A program made the translations under genes and the position numbers. Below, one piece after another: positions 1 to 7,061 of a DNA stretch of 15,532 bases; within the stretch, counting starts at the first letter, position 1; each line of letters opens with the position of its first letter. This stretch comes from JBKPHS01 sp046729975 (GTDB taxonomy: Bacteria; Actinomycetota; Thermoleophilia; Solirubrobacterales; Thermoleophilaceae), in contig JBKPHS010000160.1 in NCBI GenBank assembly GCA_046729975.1, forward strand, positions 1 to 15,532, given 5' to 3'. The notes under the pieces were generated by a model. The model saw nothing but the letters and a program-made list of their open reading frames with translations. It had not been told where the DNA came from and made no database searches.

Positions 1-771
1 GGCGTCGGCGGGTTGGCCGAGCCGCTCGAGCGCGGCGCGGGCTCGCTCACGGAGCCCCGGCGCCGCGCCCGGCGCCAGCGCGAGCGAGCCGCCGAGCGGC
101 TTTCGGCGATGGGCGAACGCAGCGTGGACGAGGGCGACGAGCTCCGGCCCCGCCGGCGGGCCCACTCGCCGTAGGACGACCAGAGCGGAGTCGACGCCCG
201 GCACCGGATGGAAGACCGTCGCGGCGATTCGCCGCAGGAGCCGCACCTCGCACGAAAGCTGCGCGAGCACCGAGGTGGCGCCATAGGTCTTCGAGCCCGG
301 CGGCGCCGCGAGCCGCTCGGCCACCTCGCGCTGGACCATCGCCACCCATAGCCGCGCGTCCGGCAGCTCGGCGATCGACTTGAGCAGGAGCGTGGCCGCC
401 ACCCCGTACGGCAGGTTTGCGACGACCTTGCCCGGCGGCGGGTCGAGGCCGCCGAGATCGAGATCGAGGGCGTCGGCGACGTGCAGGGTCGTGTTCGGGA
501 ACGGGGCCAGCGCGTCCTGGAGCGCCGGCTCGAGCGAGCGATCGACCTCGACCACGTGGAGGTGCCCGACCCGCGGCGCCAGGTACTCCGACAGCACGCC
601 GAGCCCGCCGCCCACTTCCAGGACGACGTCCTCCGGGGCGAGCTCAGCCGCGCGCCCGATCACGCCGAGGATGTTGTCGTCCACGAGGAAGTTCTGGCCG
701 AGCTCCCGGTTCGGCCGCACGCCGAAGTCGCGCAGCCGCCGCAGGCTCGCCTGGCCCGGCCGGTCGATCAC
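1..771 (-). CDS. rsmA: 16S rRNA adenine(1518/1519)-N6 dimethyltransferase RsmA (KsgA), 3' end cut off
   Basis: RsmA dimethylates two adjacent adenines in the 3' hairpin of 16S rRNA during late small-subunit assembly, using S-adenosylmethionine. I translated this frame by hand: 257 codons without a stop, running off the left edge. Visible motifs are GQNFL near residue 25, the SAM-binding EVGGGLGVLS near residues 55-64, the catalytic NLPYG near residues 117-121, FHPVPGVDSALV in the second half, and AFAHRRKPL near the end. The family is usually 260-290 residues, so only the last few to about 25 are missing. The GTG start (771-769) overlaps the tatD stop in a GTGA junction, which implies translational coupling. 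Firmicutes often place rnmV between tatD and rsmA; here nothing lies between them. The family assignment is secure. Confidence 0.95.
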   Translation of the reverse strand, partial: MIDRPGQASLRRLRDFGVRPNRELGQNFLVDDNILGVIGRAAELAPEDVVLEVGGGLGVLSEYLAPRVGHLHVVEVDRSLEPALQDALAPFPNTTLHVADALDLDLGGLDPPPGKVVANLPYGVAATLLLKSIAELPDARLWVAMVQREVAERLAAPPGSKTYGATSVLAQLSCEVRLLRRIAATVFHPVPGVDSALVVLRRVGPPAGPELVALVHAAFAHRRKPLGGSLALAPGAAPGLRERARAALERLGQPADA

Positions 772-1517
772 CAGCTGAAGGCGCGCGCGGCGTTGCGTTC
801 CACGACTTGCTCGAGCTCGGCGTACGAGCAGCCGCGCAACCCGGCGACGAAGCGGGCCGTCGCGGCGACGTTCGCGGGCTCGTTGGGCTTGCCGCGCACC
901 GGCTGCGGGGACAGGAACGGGGCGTCGGTCTCGAGCAGCAGCAGCTCCTGCGGCAGGTCGCGCGCGGCGGCCTGGAGGTCCGTGGCCTTCGGGTAGGTGA
1001 CGTTGCCCGCGAACGAGCACAGGTAGCCGCGCTCCACGCACTCGTCGAGGCGGCCCGCGGCCGAGAAGCAGTGCATGATCACCGCGACGCCGTCCGCTCG
1101 CTCCCGGAGCAGCGCGAAGGTGTCCTCCTCCGCCTCGCGCGTGTGGATCACGAGCGGCATATCGAGGCGTGCGGCCAGGTCGATCTGCGCCTCGAACGCG
1201 TGCCGCTGGTCCTCGCGCGGAGAGCGGTCGCGGTAGTAGTCGAGGCCGGTCTCGCCGATCGCAACCGCGCCGGGATCCTGCGCCGCGAGCTCGATCTCCT
1301 CGAGGTCGGCGTCGCCGAAGCCGGAGGCCTCGTGGGGATGGCGGCCCACGATCGCGAAGACGTCCTCGTGCCGGCGGGCGGTGCGAAGCGCAAACTCGAT
1401 CGACCCCCGGTTCATCCCGACGGTCGCGATCCGGTTCACGCCGGCCGACCGAGCACGTTCCAAGAGGTCGGTGTCGGGCGGCTCACAAACGTCCAGGTGG
1501 CAGTGGGTGTCGACCAC
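768..1517 (-). CDS. tatD: TatD-family metal-dependent deoxyribonuclease
   Basis: 249 residues, close to the usual 255-265 for the family. TatD proteins are TIM-barrel metallohydrolases of the amidohydrolase superfamily with 3'-5' exonuclease activity, linked to DNA repair and turnover. The metal ligands are all in place: H5 and H7 (THCHLD), E89 (GETGLDYY), H125 (VIHTREA), H149 (MHCFSAAGR) and D198 (ETDAPFLSP). The PVRGKPNEP signature follows at residues 206-213. The start is GTG, 9 bp after the metG stop, giving the canonical N-terminus MVDTHCHLD. No Shine-Dalgarno sequence is obvious, so coupling to metG is likely. The gene overlaps rsmA by 4 bp. The family is certain; the physiological substrate is not shown by sequence. 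Confidence 0.95.
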   Translation of the reverse strand: MVDTHCHLDVCEPPDTDLLERARSAGVNRIATVGMNRGSIEFALRTARRHEDVFAIVGRHPHEASGFGDADLEEIELAAQDPGAVAIGETGLDYYRDRSPREDQRHAFEAQIDLAARLDMPLVIHTREAEEDTFALLRERADGVAVIMHCFSAAGRLDECVERGYLCSFAGNVTYPKATDLQAAARDLPQELLLLETDAPFLSPQPVRGKPNEPANVAATARFVAGLRGCSYAELEQVVERNAARAFSW

Positions 1518-1526
1518 CGCCCGGCG

Positions 1527-3047
1527 TCAGGCCGCCGCCTCGCCCGGCTCGATCTTCGGGAAGAGCGGGGCAAGCTCGCCGATGGGAGCGCCGCCCGCGC
1601 CGGCGCCGAAGCGGGCGGTGTCCATCGAGAGGTCCTCGCGACCGAGCGCCGCGAGCAGCCGCTCCGACGAGTCGGGCATGAAGGGGTGCAGCAGCACCGA
1701 GACGACCCGGAGCCCCTCGAGGAGGGAGTAGAGCACCGTGTCCAGTTGCTCGCCGGCGCCGTCCTGCTTCGAGAGCTGCCACGGGGCCTGCTCCTGGACG
1801 TAGCGGTTGAGCAGCCGCACGCGCTGCCAGATGTCGTCGAGCGCAGCGCTGATCTCGACCGCGTCGAAGCGTGCGCTCACCGTCTCGGCGAGCCCGTCGA
1901 ACGCCTCGACCAGCTCGGCCGCCGGCTCGGTCTCCGGAACGACCCCATCGCGGTAGCGGCCGATCATCGCGAGCGTCCGGCTCGCCAGGTTGCCGTACTC
2001 GTTGGCGAGATCGGTCGTGTAGCGCGTCTCGAAGCCCTCGGTCGAGACGTTGCCGTCCTGGCCGAAGTTGACCTCCCGGAAGAGGTAATAGCGCAGCGGG
2101 TCGGCCCCGTAGACGTCGATGACGTTGAAGGGATCGATGACGTTGCCGAGCGACTTCGACATCTTGTGCTCGTCCAGCAGCAGGTAGCCATGGATGAAGA
2201 TGCGCTTCGGCACCTCGATTCCCGCGGCCATCAGCATCGCCGGCCAGATCACCGCGTGGAACTTGAGGATGTCCTTGCCGATCAGGTGAACTGTCGCCGG
2301 CCAGAAGCGGTCGGTGAGGTCCTCGCCCTCGCGGGCGTACGAGAGCGCCGTGTAGTAGTTGAGGAGCGCGTCGATCCAGACGTAGATCACCTGATCGGTA
2401 TCCCAGGGCGCGGGCACGCCCCACTTGAGCCGGGCGCGGGTGATGGAGATGTCGTTCAGTCCCTGCGTGATGAACGACAGGGCCTCGTTGTAGCGATGGC
2501 GTGGTAGTACGAAGTCGTCGCGCTCCGAGTAGAGCCGCTCGAGCGGCTCCTGGAACGCGGACAGGCGAAAGAACCAGTTGTCCTCCTTCTCTCGCGTGAG
2601 CTCGATCAGGTGGATTGGGCACTTGTTGCCGTCGACGATCTCCGTGTCGGTCTTGAAGTCGGCGCAGCGAGGGCAGTACCAGCCCTCATAGGTCCCCTCG
2701 TACACGTGGCCGTTGTCGTAGATCTGCTGGACGACCTCGGCGACCTTCGCCTCGTGCTCCGGGTCCGTGGTTCGGATGAAGAAGTCGTTGGTGGCGTTGA
2801 CACGCGCGGAGAGCTCCCGAAAGCGCACGGACGTCTCGTCGGCCAGCTCGCGCGGCGTGATGCCGAGCTTCTCGGCTGCCTGCGTGACCGGCTCGCCGTG
2901 CTCATCGGTGCCGGTCAGGAAGAAGACGTCCTCGCCGCGCTGACGCATGTGCCGCGCGAGGATGTCGGCGGCGATCGTCGTGTATGCGTGGCCGAGGTGC
3001 GGCTGCGCGTTCGCGTAGTAGATCGGAGTCGTGACGTAGTAGGACAT
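1527..3047 (-). CDS. metG: Methionyl-tRNA synthetase
   Basis: A class I aminoacyl-tRNA synthetase that charges tRNA-Met with methionine in the cytosol. It has 506 residues. The HIGH-type motif reads HLGH (17-20) and KMSKS lies at 295-299. The connective-peptide zinc knuckle has C125, C128, C143 and H146, a one-knuckle arrangement. The anticodon-binding helical region (about 350-470) contains WQ at 423-424. The C-terminal dimerising OB-fold (Trbp111-like) domain is absent, as in many actinobacterial enzymes of about 500-520 residues. The ATG start gives MSYYVTTPIYYANAQPHLGH, the expected N-terminus. It has no Shine-Dalgarno sequence but a TAGCAT box 8 nt upstream. It heads the metG-tatD-rsmA group, 63 bp after the M23 peptidase gene, and two palindromes lie in that gap. 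Confidence 0.97.
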   Translation of the reverse strand: MSYYVTTPIYYANAQPHLGHAYTTIAADILARHMRQRGEDVFFLTGTDEHGEPVTQAAEKLGITPRELADETSVRFRELSARVNATNDFFIRTTDPEHEAKVAEVVQQIYDNGHVYEGTYEGWYCPRCADFKTDTEIVDGNKCPIHLIELTREKEDNWFFRLSAFQEPLERLYSERDDFVLPRHRYNEALSFITQGLNDISITRARLKWGVPAPWDTDQVIYVWIDALLNYYTALSYAREGEDLTDRFWPATVHLIGKDILKFHAVIWPAMLMAAGIEVPKRIFIHGYLLLDEHKMSKSLGNVIDPFNVIDVYGADPLRYYLFREVNFGQDGNVSTEGFETRYTTDLANEYGNLASRTLAMIGRYRDGVVPETEPAAELVEAFDGLAETVSARFDAVEISAALDDIWQRVRLLNRYVQEQAPWQLSKQDGAGEQLDTVLYSLLEGLRVVSVLLHPFMPDSSERLLAALGREDLSMDTARFGAGAGGAPIGELAPLFPKIEPGEAAA

Positions 3048-3055
3048 CGACGTCG

Positions 3056-3061
3056 ATGCTA
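3056..3061 (-). promoter_or_regulatory. Candidate -10 box for metG (near-leaderless)
   Basis: On the minus strand TAGCAT is followed by 8 nt and the metG ATG. The same hexamer occurs at the same kind of distance before tetR (12467-12472). There is no Shine-Dalgarno sequence in the 8 nt, so the transcript would begin at or within a few bases of the start codon. No convincing TTGACA-like -35 is visible; that region is occupied by a palindrome (3069-3083). Confidence 0.5.
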
Positions 3062-3064
3062 CTT

Positions 3065-3107
3065 GGGGCTATCCCCGGGATAGATCCTGGAGCTATCCCC
3101 GGGACAG
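3065..3107. repeat. Two near-identical palindromes 24 bp apart upstream of metG; candidate operator
   Basis: Copy 1 (3069-3083) reads CTATCCCCGGGATAG: two 7-bp arms around one central base. Copy 2 (3093-3107) reads CTATCCCCGGGACAG. Including flanks (3065-3083 and 3089-3107), 17 of 19 positions match, with a period of 24 bp. Copy 1 covers the place where a -35 element for the TAGCAT box would lie. Two evenly spaced palindromes look like a pair of dimer-binding sites. As RNA, the GGGATAG of one copy can also pair with CTATCCC of the next, and GGGG-ATAG-CCCC can form a competing hairpin, so a transcript-level role cannot be excluded. Confidence 0.55.
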
Positions 3108-3110
3108 GTC

Positions 3111-4115
3111 TTACTGCCTCCCAGCGAGCGGCCTGAGCAGGACCGCCGCGGCGCGCCGGCCGCGGCCGGCTGCCGCGCGGGCGCGATCCGGGTGGCCGAG
3201 ACACGTGGCGGCTAGCACGAGACCCACGCAGGCGGCGAGCCAGCCGAGGTCGATTCCGCCTTCGCCACGGCCCGCAGCGCGCCGCGAAGCATTGGGCGCG
3301 TCTATGCCCCGGTCCGCCGGCGCCGCGGCGCCATGCGGCGCTGCACCAAGCCGGAGCGCTGGTGTCGGCGTCGACTTACGCAGCGCTGGGACTCGCGGAC
3401 CAGACGCGGGCGCGGGCTCGCGCCCGAAGGCGGCGGGCCGAGGTGTGATCCTGTCCGTCGGGTACGGCTCGAGAGTCGGCCCCTGCTCCGGCGAGCGCCG
3501 GCCGCCGGGGGCGCCCGCGGGGAGCTGAGGCGGCGCGAGCCGGGGAGCCCTGCCCGCACCGGGCGCTGGAGCGGCCACGGGCGACGGCGCACGGGGAGAT
3601 CCAGCGGGCACAGGGGCCCCGCGGGGCGGCTCTGGCTCCGCGGGCGGTGGCGAAAGCGGCGGCAGGAAGCCGAGCGGATCGCGATACGCGTGGTCGCTCC
3701 CGGCCTCGCGGACGCCGAAGTGGAGATGCGGACGCTCCGCCGAGCGATGTCCGCTCGTGCCCGCGGCGCCGAGCCGTTGGCCCTGATCGACGGCGTCGCC
3801 ACGCCGTACGGAGATGGCCGAGAGGTGCAGGTACGAGGTGTCGAAGCGCCCGTCGGAAGTGCGCACGGCGACGGTCAGGCCAGACGATCCCGCCGTTCCG
3901 GCGAACGTGACTGCGCCGCGTGTGGCTGCCACCACCGGCTGCCCAACCTCCGTGGCGATGTCGATGCCGCGGTGCTGGCCTGCTGCGTACGGATCGTCGC
4001 CGTTCCGGTAGGGCGTGATCACCTCTCCCTGCACCGGCCAGTCCCAGCCGGCGCGAGCGGGCGGTGGAAGCACGAGCAGCGCCGCCAGCGGGAGAAGGAG
4101 CAGCAGTCGCGGCAT
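3111..4115 (-). CDS. M23-family (LytM-type) peptidase with signal peptide, Pro-rich linker and C-terminal membrane segment
   Basis: 334 residues. A Sec signal peptide (about 1-22, Leu/Ala-rich, ending ARA) leads straight into a compact M23 domain (about 24-150). The zinc and catalytic residues are present: H48 and D52 (HRGID), H97 (YLHLS), and H130 with H132 (HLHFG). Such domains cleave peptidoglycan cross-bridges, or, when degenerate, activate amidases; this one looks catalytically complete. Residues 150-280 are low-complexity Pro/Ala/Arg. A single hydrophobic segment (about 288-306) follows, then a strongly basic tail, so the enzyme is probably anchored by its C-terminus with the peptidase outside. 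No LPxTG-like sorting signal is visible. The ATG gives a clean signal peptide. It lies 77 bp after rsmI and 63 bp before metG, in the same direction. Its partner in the cell is unknown. Confidence 0.9.
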   Translation of the reverse strand: MPRLLLLLPLAALLVLPPPARAGWDWPVQGEVITPYRNGDDPYAAGQHRGIDIATEVGQPVVAATRGAVTFAGTAGSSGLTVAVRTSDGRFDTSYLHLSAISVRRGDAVDQGQRLGAAGTSGHRSAERPHLHFGVREAGSDHAYRDPLGFLPPLSPPPAEPEPPRGAPVPAGSPRAPSPVAAPAPGAGRAPRLAPPQLPAGAPGGRRSPEQGPTLEPYPTDRITPRPAAFGREPAPASGPRVPALRKSTPTPALRLGAAPHGAAAPADRGIDAPNASRRAAGRGEGGIDLGWLAACVGLVLAATCLGHPDRARAAAGRGRRAAAVLLRPLAGRQ

Positions 4116-4121
4116 GCCGGC

Positions 4122-4127
4122 ACCGTA
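4122..4127 (-). promoter_or_regulatory. Candidate -10 box for the M23 peptidase gene
   Basis: Minus-strand TACGGT (TANNNT) ends 6 nt before the ATG at 4115, with no Shine-Dalgarno sequence between. This is one of the weaker members of the leaderless-looking set in this window. The gene could also be read from the upstream rsmI transcript. Confidence 0.3.
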
Positions 4128-4192
4128 TGCCGGGGGCGGCGGCGCGTGCCCGAGCCGTCGCGCTCCTGTCGCAGTTCGTTACGGCGTTGTCG

Positions 4193-5014
4193 CTAACTGC
4201 GGTCCGCGGTCGCCGCGCGGTAGAGCGCGTTTGCACTCCCTCCCGTCAGCTTGGCAACCACACCGGCCGCGGCGCGCGGGCGCGCACCGGCCTCGACGAG
4301 CTTGCGAACGGCATCCACCCCCTCGGGCTCGGCGCCGTCCCGTTCGGGCGCCGCAGTCGCCCCGATCACCAGCACGACCTCGCCCTTCGGCGCCGTATCC
4401 GCATAACGAGCCGCCAGCTCGCCGGCGCTGCCCCGCACGACCTCCTCGTGCACCTTCGTCAGCTCGCGGCATACGGCTACGGGCCGCTCGGCATCGAGCT
4501 CGGCGAGCACCGCCAGCGTGGCAGGCACGCGCCGGGGCGACTCGAATGCCACGAGCGTCCCGCCCGGCTCCGACAGCACTCGCCGCAGCTCGCCCCTGCG
4601 GCGCGGCAGGAACCCGGCGAAGCGCCAGCGGTCGGCCGGCAGGGCCGAGGCCACGAGGGCGGCCAGCGCCGCCGACGGGCCCGGCAGCACCTCGACCTCC
4701 AGCCCGGCGGCGACGCAGGCGCGGACAAGTACGTAGCCGGGGTCGGAGACGAGCGGCATCCCGGCATCGGAGACGAGCGCGACCGTCTCCCCGGCGAGCA
4801 TCCGGTCCACCAGCTCGGGCGCTCGTCGATCCTCGTTGTGCTCGTGGTAGGAGACGAGGCTCGCGTTGACTCCGTAGCGGTCGAGGAGGGTGCGCGTGCG
4901 GCGCGTGTCCTCGCAGGCGACGACGTCCGCGTCGCGCAGCGCCGAGAGCACGCGGAGCGTGACGTCCTCGAGGTTGCCGATCGGCGTCGGGCAGACGACG
5001 AGCCGCCCGCTCAC
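4193..5014 (-). CDS. rsmI: 16S rRNA (cytidine(1402)-2'-O)-methyltransferase RsmI
   Basis: RsmI methylates the ribose of C1402 at the decoding centre of 16S rRNA, using S-adenosylmethionine. It belongs to the tetrapyrrole-methylase fold. The 273-residue protein shows the family signatures in order: CPTPIGNLEDVTLRVL (8-23), CEDTRRTRTLL (34-44), SDAGMPLVSDPG (82-93), LPGPSA (110-115) and CRELTKVHEEV (182-192). A short helical C-terminal region follows (about 230-273). The GTG start overlaps the stop codon of the ROK kinase (GTGA), so the two are probably co-translated. With rsmA at the other end of the same-direction cluster, two 16S modification enzymes sit close together here. The assignment is strong. 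Confidence 0.96.
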   Translation of the reverse strand: MSGRLVVCPTPIGNLEDVTLRVLSALRDADVVACEDTRRTRTLLDRYGVNASLVSYHEHNEDRRAPELVDRMLAGETVALVSDAGMPLVSDPGYVLVRACVAAGLEVEVLPGPSAALAALVASALPADRWRFAGFLPRRRGELRRVLSEPGGTLVAFESPRRVPATLAVLAELDAERPVAVCRELTKVHEEVVRGSAGELAARYADTAPKGEVVLVIGATAAPERDGAEPEGVDAVRKLVEAGARPRAAAGVVAKLTGGSANALYRAATADRS

Positions 5015-5973
5015 GCGGGCACCCCTCCGCGATCGAGCGCGAGCAGCGCGGCCCCGAGCATGCCCGCCTCCTCGCCGAAGTGGGCAGGCAGGATCCGCAC
5101 GGCCTCGCTCATCGGCGGCAGGGCCCGCTCGGCGACGACCTCACGCGCCGGCGCGAGCAGCAGGTCACCCGCCGCGATCGCACCGCCCCCCACGACCACC
5201 ACCTGGGGGGAGAGCGCGTTGACGATGCCGGTGATTCCGGCTCCGAGCCGGCGGCCGACCCTGGCGATGACGTCGCAGGCGGCCTCGTCGCCGTCGTGAG
5301 CCAGCTCGGTGACAAGCGCGCCCGTGATTCCCCGTCCCGCGGCGAGCGCCCTGCCGAGTTCCGACTCCGGCCTCCGCTCGGCTTCCGCTGCGCCGTCGCG
5401 GCCAATCGCCGTGCCGGAGCAGAACGCCTCCAGGCAGCCGCGGCCAGGGCAGTCTCCCGGGTGGGGCGGCCCGTCGAAATCGATGACCATATGCCCCAGC
5501 TCCGGCGCCGCGCCGCTCGGACCGCGGTAGAGCTGCCCGCCGAGCACGAGCCCGCTGCCGATGCCGGTGCCGAGCGTGAGCATGACCGCGAACGGTGCGT
5601 CCACCGCCGCGCCGACGCGGTGCTCGGCCAGCATCGCGCAGTTCGCGTCGTTGTCCACGAGGACCGGCACGTCGAGCCGCTCGCTCAGGAGCTCCCGAAA
5701 CGGCATCTCGTCGAGCGGCAGATGCACGGAGAAGCGGGAGTAGCCGCTCGGCCAGTCGACGAGAGCCGGGATGCCGAACCCGATCGCTTCGACGTCGGGC
5801 GCAGCCGCGCGGGCCTCCGCCACGGCCTCGATCATCACGTCGAGGAGCTCCGCCTGGCCGGCGCCCGTCAGTGCCCGGCGGACCCGGTGGTGGACCACGA
5901 GATCGTCGTCCACGACCCCGCCGAGGAGCTTCGTTCCCCCGGCGTCGAACCCGATGACTCGTCTGCGCGGCAT
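5011..5973 (-). CDS. ROK-family sugar kinase (probable glucokinase)
   Basis: 320 residues. It probably phosphorylates glucose or a related sugar with ATP, feeding glycolysis; the sugar cannot be fixed from sequence. Seen are the N-terminal phosphate-binding loop DAGGTK (10-15), the catalytic DNDAN (107-111, base D109), TLGTGIGSG (133-141), ELGH (158-161) and the C-terminal VVVGGGA (259-265). The structural zinc site is variant: H171, C175 and C180 occupy the place of the usual three cysteines, so His may replace the first. The frame stays open far upstream, but the ATG at 5973 is chosen because it places the DxGGTK loop at the normal position and a -10 box lies 8 nt before it. The gene diverges from LCP and overlaps rsmI by 4 bp. 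Confidence 0.92.
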   Translation of the reverse strand: MPRRRVIGFDAGGTKLLGGVVDDDLVVHHRVRRALTGAGQAELLDVMIEAVAEARAAAPDVEAIGFGIPALVDWPSGYSRFSVHLPLDEMPFRELLSERLDVPVLVDNDANCAMLAEHRVGAAVDAPFAVMLTLGTGIGSGLVLGGQLYRGPSGAAPELGHMVIDFDGPPHPGDCPGRGCLEAFCSGTAIGRDGAAEAERRPESELGRALAAGRGITGALVTELAHDGDEAACDVIARVGRRLGAGITGIVNALSPQVVVVGGGAIAAGDLLLAPAREVVAERALPPMSEAVRILPAHFGEEAGMLGAALLALDRGGVPA

Positions 5974-5981
5974 GCGAGGAC

Positions 5982-5989
5982 GGTATACA
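5982..5989. promoter_or_regulatory. Candidate bidirectional -10 element shared by the ROK kinase and LCP genes
   Basis: The palindrome GTATAC (5983-5988) lies exactly midway between the two divergent ATGs (5973 minus, 5998 plus). Read on the plus strand it gives TATACA (5984-5989), then 8 nt, then the LCP ATG. Read on the minus strand it gives TATACC (5987-5982), then 8 nt, then the ROK ATG. The whole gap is 24 bp, so any -35 elements would lie in the coding sequence of the other gene. Neither side has a Shine-Dalgarno sequence. Confidence 0.6.
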
Positions 5990-5997
5990 CCCGCCGG

Positions 5998-7059
5998 ATG
6001 CCCGAGCAGCAATCCGGCGAACGGCCGGAATACAAGGTCTACCGCTCGCGCCGGGGTCTGCTCGACAGGCTTCGCCCGCGGGATGACATGCGCGGCCTGC
6101 GCGACCGCCTGCGGCGCCGCCGTCCGGAGCCGGGCGGCCCGGGTGTGCCACTGCGCGACCGGATCACCGTGGGACGGGTGCTCAAGTGGCTGGGGGTGGC
6201 GGTCGCTGCCTGGCTGGTGCTCTCGCTGATCGTCTTCATGATCAGCGCCCAGGTCACGAAGGGCGTCTCGAACCGCACCGAGGCCGCGCTGTCCGACGGC
6301 GGCAGCCTTCTGGGCGGCAGCACCGTGCTCGTGCTCGGCTCGGACCAGCGACCGGAAGGCACGCCGGGCGCGGGCCCGGGGCGCGCCGACAGCATCATGT
6401 TGCTGCGGGTCGGCTTCGGCTCGGTGCGGAAGCTCTCCATCCTGCGAGACACGCTCGTCGACATCCCCGGACACGGGACGCAGAAGATCAACGCGGCGTA
6501 CGCGATCGGCGGACCGGCGCTGATGATCGAGACGGTCGAGAACTTCATCGGTCACGGCCTCGAGGTGAACCACGTGGTCGAGATCAACTTCCGGGAGTTC
6601 CCCGACCTGATAGACGCGCTCGGCGGGATCGAAATAAAGCTGCGCCGCTGCATCCGATCGAACGAGTTCGAGGGCAAGGTCTTCCGCCTGCGCGCGGGCG
6701 AGCATCACCTCAACGGCGAGCAGGCGCTGCGCTTCGCGCGGGTGCGGAAGAACTTCTGCTCGCCGGGTGAGGACGACCGGGCGCGGGCGCGGCGCCAGCA
6801 GCAGGTGATCGCGGCGATGCGCGACCAGATCCTCTCGCCGTCCACCTTCTTCCGCCTGCCCTGGGTGAGCTGGGAGGCGCCGCGCACCTTGCGCACGGAC
6901 ATGAAGGGGCCCGGGCTACTCGCGCTCTTCACGGACCTCCTGACCGGAGGAGCGGGAAAGACTCGTGTGCTCCAGCCTTCCGGGTCGGGGCCCGGCACCA
7001 GCCTGATCGTCTCCGAGGAAGAGAGGGCGCGCGCGGTGGAGCGGCTGGAGGGAGGCTAG
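5998..7059 (+). CDS. LytR-CpsA-Psr (LCP) family glycopolymer transferase
   Basis: LCP enzymes transfer lipid-linked glycopolymers (teichoic-acid-like polymers, arabinogalactan, capsule) onto peptidoglycan at the outer face of the membrane. The 353-residue protein has a long basic cytoplasmic tail (1-60), one membrane segment (about 61-83) and an extracellular LCP domain (about 105-280). Conserved features are LGSDQR (113-118), RADS (129-132), ILRDTLVDIPG (148-158), KINAAYAIGG (163-172), EINFREF (195-201), LNGEQALRFARVR (238-250) and DDRARARRQQQ (259-269). The charged residues R129, D131, R150, D260 and R265 fit the pyrophosphate- and metal-binding set. C218 and C254 could form a disulfide. 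The ATG at 5998 is chosen over a longer open frame because it fits the tail-TM-domain layout and the -10 box. The gene converges on fmdB with a 2-bp gap. Confidence 0.93.
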   Translation: MPEQQSGERPEYKVYRSRRGLLDRLRPRDDMRGLRDRLRRRRPEPGGPGVPLRDRITVGRVLKWLGVAVAAWLVLSLIVFMISAQVTKGVSNRTEAALSDGGSLLGGSTVLVLGSDQRPEGTPGAGPGRADSIMLLRVGFGSVRKLSILRDTLVDIPGHGTQKINAAYAIGGPALMIETVENFIGHGLEVNHVVEINFREFPDLIDALGGIEIKLRRCIRSNEFEGKVFRLRAGEHHLNGEQALRFARVRKNFCSPGEDDRARARRQQQVIAAMRDQILSPSTFFRLPWVSWEAPRTLRTDMKGPGLLALFTDLLTGGAGKTRVLQPSGSGPGTSLIVSEEERARAVERLEGG

Positions 7060-7061
7060 GG

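Noticed and set aside
417..2507. A 696-codon open frame on the plus strand
   Set aside because: It is antisense to rsmA, tatD and metG, all of which carry complete catalytic motifs. Its Arg/Val/Asp/Leu-rich product has no recognisable domain. Long antisense open frames are expected at this GC content.
4116..4192. Regulatory RNA in the rsmI-M23 gap
   Set aside because: The 77 bp are GC-rich without a convincing stem or palindrome; only a weak -10-like box was kept.
5080..5997. N-terminal extension of the LCP frame to 5080
   Set aside because: It runs antisense through the ROK kinase. The ATG at 5998 gives a normal LCP layout.
5974..6708. N-terminal extension of the ROK kinase frame to 6708
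   Set aside because: The extension runs antisense through LCP and would put about 245 unrelated residues before the DxGGTK loop that normally lies near the N-terminus.
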